Assembly (NCBI GenBank): GCA_015163815.1
Contig: JAAOIJ010000011.1
Location: 1 to 5,430 of the forward strand
Source: Endozoicomonadaceae bacterium
Lineage (GTDB): Bacteria > Pseudomonadota > Gammaproteobacteria > Pseudomonadales > Endozoicomonadaceae
DNA length: 5,430 nt
Reading direction: 5' to 3'
The position numbers and the translations under genes were made by a program. Below, piece by piece: positions 1 through 5,395 of this stretch (positions are counted from its first letter, which is position 1; the number at the start of each line of letters is the position of its first letter). The notes under the pieces were generated by a model. It saw only the letters and a program-made list of their open reading frames with translations. It made no database searches and was not told the DNA's origin.

Positions 1-36
1 TGATTACTCCATAAAACTTAATTTTTATTAAAAATA

Positions 37-42
37 AGAGGA
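37..42 (+). promoter_or_regulatory. Ribosome-binding site of the small exported peptide gene
   Basis: AGAGGA lies seven bases before the ATG at 50, a near-ideal Shine-Dalgarno site and spacing. It is the main reason to accept this very short gene as translated. The promoter cannot be judged because only 36 bases of upstream sequence are in the window. Confidence 0.75.
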
Positions 43-49
43 TTTTAAA

Positions 50-244
50 ATGAAAAAAATATCTGCTCTTTTTGTATCTGCATTTCTTCTCGCTGGATCT
101 TTTAATACAGCGATGGCGATTAACGAAAAAAAATTAAACAATAACAATACTGGTACTGATACTGACAGCACCAAGACATCAGAAAAAAAACAAGACACAA
201 ATTCAACAATTCCAACTATCTCGCAATCCAAAACAAAAAAATAA
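50..244 (+). CDS. Small exported Lys/Thr/Asn-rich peptide, function unknown
   Basis: Encodes 64 residues that I cannot assign to a family. Residues 1-23 form a textbook Sec signal peptide: MKK at the start, a hydrophobic core rich in Ala, Leu and Phe, and a signal peptidase I site ending in AMA. The predicted mature part (residues 24-64) is 41 residues with no Cys and no aromatic residue. It contains an NNNN run, about nine Thr, eight Lys and five acidic residues, and ends in KTKK, so it should be basic, soluble and largely disordered. There is no lipobox. A good AGAGGA site precedes the ATG, and a terminator-like hairpin lies about 65 bases after the stop, so it looks like a single gene or the last gene of a unit entering from the left. 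It could be a secreted or periplasmic peptide. The gene call is fairly secure from the signal peptide and ribosome site; the function is open. Confidence 0.72.
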   Translation: MKKISALFVSAFLLAGSFNTAMAINEKKLNNNNTGTDTDSTKTSEKKQDTNSTIPTISQSKTKK

Positions 245-273
245 CGATACATCTAATAAATAATTGACTAAGG

Positions 274-295
274 TAATATAACCTACATTATATTA
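274..295. repeat. AT-only inverted repeat
   Basis: TAATATAA at 274-281 and TTATATTA at 288-295 are perfect 8-base reverse complements around a 6-base spacer. There is no following T run, so it is unlikely to be a terminator. It sits just after a TTGACT hexamer at 264-269, so it could be a protein-binding site or part of a promoter. In DNA this AT-rich, chance cannot be excluded. Confidence 0.4.
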
Positions 296-309
296 ACTCA
301 ATGCCAATA

Positions 310-356
310 AAAAATACCACAATGAAAAACAGTGAATAACTTCATTGTGTATTTTT
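310..356. terminator. Terminator-like hairpin after the small peptide gene
   Basis: CACAATGAA (318-326) pairs perfectly with TTCATTGTG (341-349) around a 14-base loop. The pairing continues outward through AAAAATA against TATTTTT, with a single bulged C at 317, for about 16 pairs in all. The A tract on the left and T tract on the right give it the form of a bidirectional Rho-independent terminator. The stem is AT-rich and the T run is only five bases, so its strength is uncertain. It is placed to end transcription of the small exported peptide gene. Confidence 0.6.
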
Positions 357-610
357 ACGATAGGCACATTATATACCACCTGTACTTTAAAAAAAATTGC
401 ATCATCGGTCACATCAAAACATCTTACGCAAGCACAACTCATCCCTTTATAAAAAACAATATAACCCAAAAAAATCAGTCATGATTTGAGCTCTATGAAT
501 ACTTTTCATCATCACAATCTTCTTTATAAAACATGCTATCAATTTAAAATTTGATCTAGCGTGCGTGTCACTTCACGCGTTAAAATGTGAATTGAAATTG
601 TTAATAATCA

Positions 611-638
611 TTGTTCTTAATTTTTATTTTGGTACACT
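611..638 (+). promoter_or_regulatory. Candidate sigma-70 promoter of the 502-residue orphan gene
   Basis: A -35-like TTGTTC (611-616) and a -10-like TACACT (633-638) are separated by 16 bases. The -10 is preceded by TGG, which gives the extended TGn motif that can compensate for a weak -35. Transcription would start near 645, leaving a leader of about 28 bases that includes the AGGAGA ribosome site. This also argues against the upstream GTG start at 565, which lies before this promoter. Confidence 0.4.
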
Positions 639-660
639 GACGACAATCTTATTGTTATAC

Positions 661-666
661 AGGAGA
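661..666 (+). promoter_or_regulatory. Ribosome-binding site fixing the start of the orphan gene
   Basis: AGGAGA is followed six bases later by the ATG at 673. No comparable site precedes the in-frame GTG at 565. This decides the start in favour of 673, which also places a signal sequence at the very N-terminus of the protein. Confidence 0.75.
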
Positions 667-672
667 AAATTC

Positions 673-2181
673 ATGATACTGCAATCTTATCATACCTTAA
701 AGTATCTCTTTTTTTTTATTTTACTATGCATACCAGCATGCCATCTAAATGCACAGGATATTCCTTTTATTTATTTATATGACATAATACAGAAGATATC
801 GCCTAGTCGACATCAACCTCTAAACTGTTTGACAGGAAAACAAGAAAAGCAAGATAGATTTAACAACATACTCAAGATGTTATCTCAAGATATGGAGGAA
901 AAATATCACTTATCTTTAGATTATGACTCCAAACAATCTATAATAGATTTTTTAGCTTATACTCAAATTGACACCATTGAACAATTTAAACAAGAAGAGT
1001 ATGAATTAATTCCACCTGGACCTATTTTTCAATGCTGGATCACTACAGAAGACACTCTGATAGAGCATGATCTTGGCAACCCATGCGAAACCATACAAAA
1101 AATACAAACCGATGCTTCACTGTTAGAAAAATGGAACATTCCATTTATTTTTATTTATTCAGAAAAAAACATGACAGCATCTGAAAAAGGAAAAATTGAA
1201 CATTATTTAAAATGGCATGATAATATTGTATTATTCAATCTAGAGAATGATTTAATACATTGGGAAAACTACCTTATTTATCAAGCTAAATATCAAGAAA
1301 TTTTAAGCAAAAAAACAGAAATGAAAATAAAAAGCATTAATTCTGATGGCACAAAAATAACACACACAGTTCTATCAATATCTCAAGAACAGAAAATGAC
1401 AGACATACTTGTACAACTCATTATATATTCTTTTGAAGGCTTTTTGAGAGGAGCCTTCCAAATAGCTCAAAAACAAAATAAAACAGCATGGATGGAAAAA
1501 TCAATAATAATAGGCATGCATTCACTTACCTACTCAGCATTAGACAATGTCTTTTTAAAAAAACCAGTTTTTACTGTTGCTCTCCATGGTTTAAAACATT
1601 TGATTGAATTTTCAGATATGATGCATTACCCTTTCATCGCTTTTGAAGACATAAAGAAGGGTCAAGATGATCAGATATGTTCTTCACAAGATCTATTATT
1701 ATTTGAACAATATATTGCTTTGTTCCATGACTCAGTATATTTAGATTCTAGTAAAAATAAAATAACACAACGGGATGAACTAATAAAAAATCATATTAAT
1801 CTTTACAATTACTACATGTCTGGCCAATGGTTTCAAGATATACATCGTCTATATCAAGTTATTTTTTCAACAAACAATACAGTTTTTCGATATTATAAAG
1901 GAATAAAAGAGGAGCCAAAAATGAAACATGACTTTCAGATAAGACGAGATACAGCTCCTGTTTTTCAAGTGCAAAATTTCGATTATATTTCGATTAGCAA
2001 AGAAGGTACTCAACACTATACCAAAATAGAAAAAATCACATTGGACACAGGCGATATCAAAACTTATCTAGCATTACCACTTGACTATATCACTTTCGAT
2101 AGGCTCTCTAAAAAAATATCAACCTTTATCCAACAAGTACAACAAATACATACTCAAAGAGCTTTCCCTTCTCAAATGTGA
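673..2181 (+). CDS. Orphan 502-residue protein with signal sequence, possible effector
   Basis: I do not recognise this family. Residues 1-28 look like a signal peptide: a Lys at position 10, a hydrophobic YLFFFILLCI core and a possible cleavage site after HLNA (about residue 27). IPAC at 20-23 is only a poor lipobox. The rest is a mixed, mostly hydrophilic protein with many Lys, Gln, Ile and Tyr residues and no clear repeats. A segment at 113-162 runs IPPGPIFQCWITTED and then EKWNIPFIFIY. This is faintly like the start of large glycosyltransferase toxins and effectors (IPxxIHxxWIG, then a Trp and hydrophobic strand). SDMMHYPF at 314-321 faintly recalls their SDxxRY motif, but I cannot find the required DxD, so this is not an assignment. 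The gene looks more AT-rich than ubiG and its partners, which may point to transfer. Its final codons (SQM and stop) fall inside the apparent left end of the IS30 relic, so the C-terminus may be truncated. An in-frame GTG at 565 would add 36 residues but lacks a ribosome site. Confidence 0.8.
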   Translation: MILQSYHTLKYLFFFILLCIPACHLNAQDIPFIYLYDIIQKISPSRHQPLNCLTGKQEKQDRFNNILKMLSQDMEEKYHLSLDYDSKQSIIDFLAYTQIDTIEQFKQEEYELIPPGPIFQCWITTEDTLIEHDLGNPCETIQKIQTDASLLEKWNIPFIFIYSEKNMTASEKGKIEHYLKWHDNIVLFNLENDLIHWENYLIYQAKYQEILSKKTEMKIKSINSDGTKITHTVLSISQEQKMTDILVQLIIYSFEGFLRGAFQIAQKQNKTAWMEKSIIIGMHSLTYSALDNVFLKKPVFTVALHGLKHLIEFSDMMHYPFIAFEDIKKGQDDQICSSQDLLLFEQYIALFHDSVYLDSSKNKITQRDELIKNHINLYNYYMSGQWFQDIHRLYQVIFSTNNTVFRYYKGIKEEPKMKHDFQIRRDTAPVFQVQNFDYISISKEGTQHYTKIEKITLDTGDIKTYLALPLDYITFDRLSKKISTFIQQVQQIHTQRAFPSQM

Positions 2182-2190
2182 AGTGCAACA
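2172..2190 (+). repeat. Possible left end of the IS30 relic
   Basis: This stretch contains GAAGTGCAACA and, read toward the interior, resembles the reverse complement of 3055-3072. About 12 of 17 positions match when a three-base gap is allowed. From memory, AAGTGCAAC-type ends are common in IS30-family elements. It overlaps the last three codons and the stop of the orphan gene. Confidence 0.4.
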
Positions 2191-2261
2191 GTAAGGCATT
2201 TTCTATAGCCAAAAAAAGCAGTCAAATGCTCATGATTCATGTCACTTCTTTGTGTTTGTGT

Positions 2262-3020
2262 CAAAAAAAGAAAGAGAAAGGCAGGGCTTATCAACAGTTG
2301 ACTGCAGAAGAAAGATCTCAAATTGATATCTTTTTGTCATAGCATGGGTCTATTATTGCAATAAGAAAAGCATTCAAAAGATATCTTTCTACGATTTCAA
2401 GAGAGATTCTGCGTCATACTAAAGGGAGAAAATAGTGTTAAAAAAGGCGATTAAAAGTAAGCTGGAAACTTGATAAGGCACGCTCTAATAAGATGAAATA
2501 TATTAATATTTTTATAAAAAAATGGAGAGCCTATATCTAATCGAATCGCTATTATAAAAAGGCCTATTATTGTCGATGAAAAATCTTGCATTGAAAACTG
2601 CGAAGCAGCTATTATGATAGAAAAAAATCATCAAGATGCCCTTGTCAGGGTCATCTAAAAACGATTTAAATATTTTTTTATCAATATTTTGTAAGTGCAG
2701 ATCGAATAAACAAAAAGACGCTCTTATCAAGCATTAAAAAAAAGATCACTTCAATATAGACAAACCATTCCTTTTCATCATATAAAAATCTTTTATAAAC
2801 ATGAAGTTTTCTCTAAAATATTGAAAACACCTTATACTGCTCATATAACTGCAACTCATCAGTTTAAGCATGAAGAAATCATGATATCGAAGGTATTACG
2901 AGGATCACATCTTTGATCGAAGTATATTGCTGCAATGCCTTTTTTTACACCATACAATCAATGCGCGGCACGGTACGAAATGACAAGTTATTGTTGATAT
3001 TCAATAAGAAAGGTAAGGCA
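2262..3020 (+). pseudogene. IS30-family transposase, multiply disrupted
   Basis: Three blocks can be read. Block 1 (2280-2437) gives QLTAEERSQIDIFLS, an in-frame stop at 2340, then STISREILRHTKGRK and a stop. This is the N-terminal helix-turn-helix of IS30 transposases. Block 2 (2524-2913) gives SNRIAIIKRPIIVDEKS, then EKNHQDALVRVI, a stop at 2656, and after frame changes ITATHQFKHEE. This matches the family pattern RPxIVDEKSxIGDWEADTIIGKNHQGALV...ITADNGKEF. Block 3 (2961-3020) gives MRGT...LLLIFNKKGKA, matching ERGTNENTNGLLRxFFPKG. The bases between blocks 1 and 2 (2438-2523) are far too short for the usual segment, indicating a deletion. Catalytic residues are also gone: WEAD has become CEAA, TADNG has become TATHQ, and the NEN region is changed. 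It cannot encode an active enzyme. Family assignment rests on motif order recognised by eye. Confidence 0.85.
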
Positions 3021-3054
3021 TGATCATCAAAAAATAACACAGACATCCTGATAT

Positions 3055-3073
3055 TGTTCTTTGATTTTGATCT
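3055..3073 (+). repeat. Possible right end of the IS30 relic
   Basis: TGTT followed by CTTTGATTTTGATCT is an imperfect inverted copy of 2172-2190, apparently lacking about three bases of the TGC core. It lies 35 bases after the last recognisable transposase codons and just upstream of the TATAAT box of ubiG, which is a sensible position for the IS end. The match is not strong. Confidence 0.35.
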
Positions 3074-3100
3074 ATCAAATGATTTTAAATCACGTATAAT
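3072..3100 (+). promoter_or_regulatory. Candidate promoter of the ubiG operon
   Basis: A perfect -10 hexamer TATAAT occupies 3095-3100. The best -35 at standard spacing, around 3072-3077 (CTATCA), is poor. Transcription would start near 3107, giving a leader of about 28 bases before the ubiG ATG at 3135. The -35 region touches the proposed right end of the IS30 relic, so the present promoter may be partly built from IS sequence. Confidence 0.45.
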
Positions 3101-3134
3101 TGATATCTTCATATCACGAAATGAGTTAACTTGT

Positions 3135-3866
3135 ATGCCTGAGTTTGATAATGTAGATCCTGATGAGATTAATAAATTTGATCATTTATCTTCTAAATGG
3201 TGGGATCCGCATGGCGCTTTTAAACCATTACATGACCTCAACCCTATTCGATTAAATTATATCGACTCACAAGCCATTTTATCTCATAAAACTGTGCTAG
3301 ATGTTGGGTGTGGCGGTGGTATTCTGAGTGAAGCCATGGCTTTACGAGGAGCTGAAGTTACAGGGATTGATTTAGCAGAAAAATCACTACAAGTTGCACG
3401 AGAACATAGCAAAAAAACAGGTGTATCTATCGAATACCAATGTCTCTCAGCAGAAAGGCTATCAGAACAGGAAAGCGAGTCTTTTGATATCATTACTTGT
3501 TTAGAAATGCTAGAGCATGTGCCTGATCCAGAAAAAACCATACAAGCTTGCGCAAAGCTTGTCAAACCTGATGGGCATTTGTTTTTTTCTACACTGAATA
3601 AAACGCTTAAATCTTGGCTTTTTGCGATTATTGGTGCAGAATATATTTTGAAATTATTACCAAAAGGAACGCATGATTGGCATCAATTTATTCCACCGCA
3701 TCAACTCGTGAACTATTGTGAAAAACAGAGTTTAACACTCTGTGATATGACCGGCATAACATACAACCCTTTTACAAAGCAATATCAATTAAATCAACAA
3801 GATTTAAGTGTTAACTATTTAATTCATACAAAAAAAACAGGATATCCCAATCAATATGATAGATAA
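3135..3866 (+). CDS. ubiG: Ubiquinone biosynthesis O-methyltransferase UbiG
   Basis: UbiG is the SAM-dependent enzyme that performs both O-methylations of ubiquinone synthesis, acting on membrane-bound polyprenyl intermediates. The product is 243 residues, close to the 240 of the E. coli protein, and matches it along its length. It begins with FDHLSSKWWDPHGAFKPLH (15-33). SAM motif I is VLDVGCGGG (54-62) and the acidic residue closing strand 2 is Asp79 in GID. The family hallmark EMLEHVPDP spans 124-132, FSTLN is at 151-155, and GAEYIL...PKGTHDW at 167-182 is the segment tied to membrane or lipid contact in UbiG. The open frame extends upstream to a TTG at 3054, but those 27 residues are unlike UbiG and are IS and promoter DNA. 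The ATG at 3135 gives the family N-terminus, with only a weak GAG ribosome site nine bases before it. It is the first gene of an operon and overlaps the next gene by 11 bases. Confidence 0.95.
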   Translation: MPEFDNVDPDEINKFDHLSSKWWDPHGAFKPLHDLNPIRLNYIDSQAILSHKTVLDVGCGGGILSEAMALRGAEVTGIDLAEKSLQVAREHSKKTGVSIEYQCLSAERLSEQESESFDIITCLEMLEHVPDPEKTIQACAKLVKPDGHLFFSTLNKTLKSWLFAIIGAEYILKLLPKGTHDWHQFIPPHQLVNYCEKQSLTLCDMTGITYNPFTKQYQLNQQDLSVNYLIHTKKTGYPNQYDR

Positions 3867-4554
3867 CTCCCATTTACCTCTAACTGCTATTTTATTTGAT
3901 TTCGATGGCACTTTACTCGACACCTCCATCGATTTAATAACAGCTTGCAATGCTTTACTGAAACAGCACACGAAACAGACACAATCCTATCAAGCATTAC
4001 GCCCTTATTTAGAAGCTGGGAGTCGATCCTTAATTTATCATACCTTTGAACTCAACGAACAAGACTCTCAATTTGATTCTTTACAATATGATTTTTTTAA
4101 GCATTATGCTCATATCATTCAAACACAACCTCAAGCCACATTATATCCTGGTATTCGTAATCTATTAGAAGCGATTACAGAGCATGGCATGCCATGGGGT
4201 GTTGTTACGAATAAACCTGAACGTTTTGCAAAACCAATGATGCAATTAGATTTATTTCCTCAAACTTATATCACCTTAATTTGCCCTGAAAATACGCATT
4301 GCGTTAAACCATCTCCTGTCCCTGTCTTAACGGCTTGTCAATACATGAACTGTAATCCTCACAATACTTTATTTGTTGGCGATCATCAACGAGATATCAC
4401 CTCTGGACTGAAAGCTGGTGCGATGACTTGTGCAGCATTATATGGACATATTCCTCAAACTTGCAACCCTCAAACTTGGCATGCTGATCTATACATTAAA
4501 ACAGCAAATGACTTATTACATTGGCTTGAAAAAAACCAATGGGCATCAAAATAA
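3856..4554 (+). CDS. mupP: HAD phosphatase, MupP type (MurNAc 6-phosphate phosphatase)
   Basis: Encodes a 232-residue HAD-superfamily phosphatase. All four motifs are intact: I is DFDGTLLDT with nucleophile Asp15 and Asp17; II is Thr118 in VVTNKP; III is Lys151 in VKPSP; IV is GDHQRD with Asp176 and Asp180. A helical cap lies between about residues 22 and 95. It resembles Gph (phosphoglycolate phosphatase), but the WGVVTNKP...RFA...LICP pattern, the ending around NPQTWHADLYI and the position between ubiG and yciK fit Pseudomonas MupP better. MupP removes phosphate from N-acetylmuramic acid 6-phosphate in the cytoplasm, in the recycling route to UDP-MurNAc that bypasses early, fosfomycin-sensitive synthesis. 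The start overlaps the end of ubiG by 11 bases, and the nearest AGGA lies 13 bases upstream, so translational coupling is likely. HAD phosphatase is certain; MupP rather than Gph is likely but not proven. Confidence 0.88.
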   Translation: MIDNSHLPLTAILFDFDGTLLDTSIDLITACNALLKQHTKQTQSYQALRPYLEAGSRSLIYHTFELNEQDSQFDSLQYDFFKHYAHIIQTQPQATLYPGIRNLLEAITEHGMPWGVVTNKPERFAKPMMQLDLFPQTYITLICPENTHCVKPSPVPVLTACQYMNCNPHNTLFVGDHQRDITSGLKAGAMTCAALYGHIPQTCNPQTWHADLYIKTANDLLHWLEKNQWASK

Positions 4555-4595
4555 ATTATCTTAAACACTGCATTTCACACCACTGTATTCAGAAA

Positions 4596-4600
4596 AAAGG
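4596..4600 (+). promoter_or_regulatory. Ribosome-binding site fixing the yciK start
   Basis: AAAGG lies seven bases before the ATG at 4608. An earlier in-frame ATG at 4539 lies inside the phosphatase gene. It would add 23 residues (MGIKINYLKH...) that have no counterpart in YciK, so 4608 is preferred. Confidence 0.65.
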
Positions 4601-4607
4601 TTATATT

Positions 4608-5354
4608 ATGAAATCATATCAACCCCATCCTCATTTTTTAGACAATAAAACTATTTTAGTGACAGGTGCCGGTCAAGGTATTGGTAAAACATTAGCCAAA
4701 ACATACGCACATTACGGTGCACAAGTGATCTTATTAGGAAAAACTGTGCAACATTTAGAACAAGTTTATGATGAAATATGTGAACAAGATAAAAAAAAGC
4801 CACTGATTCTACCTTTTGATTTAAATACACGTGATTTTAAAGCTTATCAATCCATAGCAGACGTGATTGCTTCTGAATTAAAACAATTAAATGGTTTAGT
4901 CCACAATGCCTCGTTATTAGGCCAATTAGGGCCTATGAGCCAATATCAACCTACGCTATGGGATGCTGTAATGCAAGTGAATGTGACAGCTCAATTTTTT
5001 CTAACAAAAGCATTAATAGCATTACTGCGTGCTCAAAAAAATAGTGCCATTATTTTTACATCATCTGGGGTTACTCGTGATCAAGGGCGCGCACATTGGG
5101 GAGCTTACTGTATTTCTAAAGTAGCGACTGAAAGTTTAGCAAAAGTTATGTCAGATGAAGAAAAAGACATCAGTACTTTGCGTATCAATACCATCAATCC
5201 TGGTGCAACGCGAACAGCTATGCGAGCGCAAGCTTATCCTGCAGAAAATCCAAATACTTTATCATCGCCAGAAGAGATTATGCCACTCTATTTGTATTTA
5301 ATGAGCCAAGATAGCCAACATATTACAGGGCAATATTTTAATGCGCAAGACTAG
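4608..5354 (+). CDS. yciK: YciK-family short-chain dehydrogenase/reductase
   Basis: Encodes 248 residues of a classical NAD(P)-dependent short-chain dehydrogenase, clearly of the YciK group (E. coli YciK 252 residues), whose physiological substrate is unknown. The Rossmann cofactor motif TGAGQGIG spans 19-26. HNAS (99-102) is the family NAG site with Ser in place of Gly. The structural Asn is Asn125 in QVNV. The active site has the Ser pair at 152-153, Tyr167 and Lys171 in YCISK, and INPGATRTAMRA (196-207) follows. Matches to E. coli include the start YQP, ILVTGA, VILLG, MQVNV, RTAMRA and IMPLYL. The protein ends at NAQD, about eight residues short of the E. coli C-terminus, just where GGGCGTGTCC begins. 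The N-terminal start is chosen from the AAAGG site and family length. It is third in the ubiG-mupP-yciK order, 53 bases after the phosphatase stop, so it is probably co-transcribed. Confidence 0.93.
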   Translation: MKSYQPHPHFLDNKTILVTGAGQGIGKTLAKTYAHYGAQVILLGKTVQHLEQVYDEICEQDKKKPLILPFDLNTRDFKAYQSIADVIASELKQLNGLVHNASLLGQLGPMSQYQPTLWDAVMQVNVTAQFFLTKALIALLRAQKNSAIIFTSSGVTRDQGRAHWGAYCISKVATESLAKVMSDEEKDISTLRINTINPGATRTAMRAQAYPAENPNTLSSPEEIMPLYLYLMSQDSQHITGQYFNAQD

Positions 5355-5364
5355 GGCGTGTCCT

Positions 5365-5395
5365 CAATCTGAAAATCATTTATAGATTGCTTTTT
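5365..5395 (+). terminator. Weak hairpin with T run after yciK
   Basis: CAATCT (5365-5370) pairs with AGATTG (5384-5389) around a 13-base loop and is followed by C and TTTTT (5391-5395). The position, ten bases after the yciK stop, suits the end of the operon. A stem of six mostly AT pairs is weak, and the same bases could instead be the end of a mobile element. Confidence 0.4.

Larger units (their letters stand above)
245..672. other. Long intergenic region with AT palindrome, terminator-like hairpin and promoter
   Basis: This gap of about 430 bases between the small exported peptide and the 502-residue orphan holds no convincing gene. Its left third contains an AT-only palindrome (274-295) and a long hairpin (310-356). 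Bases 357-560 show only AT-rich sequence with frequent stops in all frames, and I see nothing definable there. A short GC-rich inverted repeat, GCGTG/CACGC, sits at 563-578, standing out from the AT-rich surroundings. The right end carries the likely promoter and ribosome site of the downstream gene. An in-frame GTG at 565 would extend that gene upstream, but it has no ribosome site. Confidence 0.6.
2172..3073 (+). mobile_element. Degraded IS30-family insertion sequence
   Basis: The whole gap between the orphan gene and ubiG is filled by a decayed IS30-family element. Transposase fragments occur in the correct order on the + strand, and imperfect complementary ends can be proposed near 2172-2190 and 3055-3073. 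The length of about 900 bases is shorter than usual for the family (roughly 1.0-1.25 kb), in line with the internal deletion seen in the transposase. The exact ends are uncertain; no target duplication is claimed. The element separates the AT-rich orphan gene from the conserved ubiG operon. Confidence 0.72.

Noticed and set aside
28..252. Open frame on the minus strand opposite the small exported peptide
   Set aside because: It mirrors the signal-peptide gene, has no good ribosome site and its product looks like random hydrophobic sequence. The + strand frame has a clean signal peptide and an AGAGGA site.
565..672. N-terminal extension of the orphan protein from GTG 565
   Set aside because: There is no ribosome site before the GTG, the likely promoter lies downstream of it, and the AGGAGA before 673 gives a protein starting directly with a signal sequence.
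739..741. Lipoprotein attachment Cys in IPAC of the orphan protein
   Set aside because: Pro at the -2 position is a poor fit to the lipobox and a signal peptidase I site a few residues later is a reasonable alternative, so I do not call a lipoprotein.
2181..2290. A separate small gene or terminator just after the orphan gene
   Set aside because: Only a three-base GGC/GCC stem and frequent stops are present; the stretch is better explained as the leader of the IS30 relic.
2512..2730. Minus-strand open frame inside the IS relic
   Set aside because: It lies antisense to the recognisable transposase block containing RPIIVDEKS and KNHQDALV, so it is a by-product of that sequence.
3284..3565. Minus-strand open frame inside ubiG
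   Set aside because: It is antisense to the SAM-binding core of a clearly conserved UbiG and has no features of its own.
4539..4607. N-terminal extension of YciK from ATG 4539
   Set aside because: The extra 23 residues are unlike YciK and overlap the phosphatase gene, while ATG 4608 has a well-spaced AAAGG and gives the family length.
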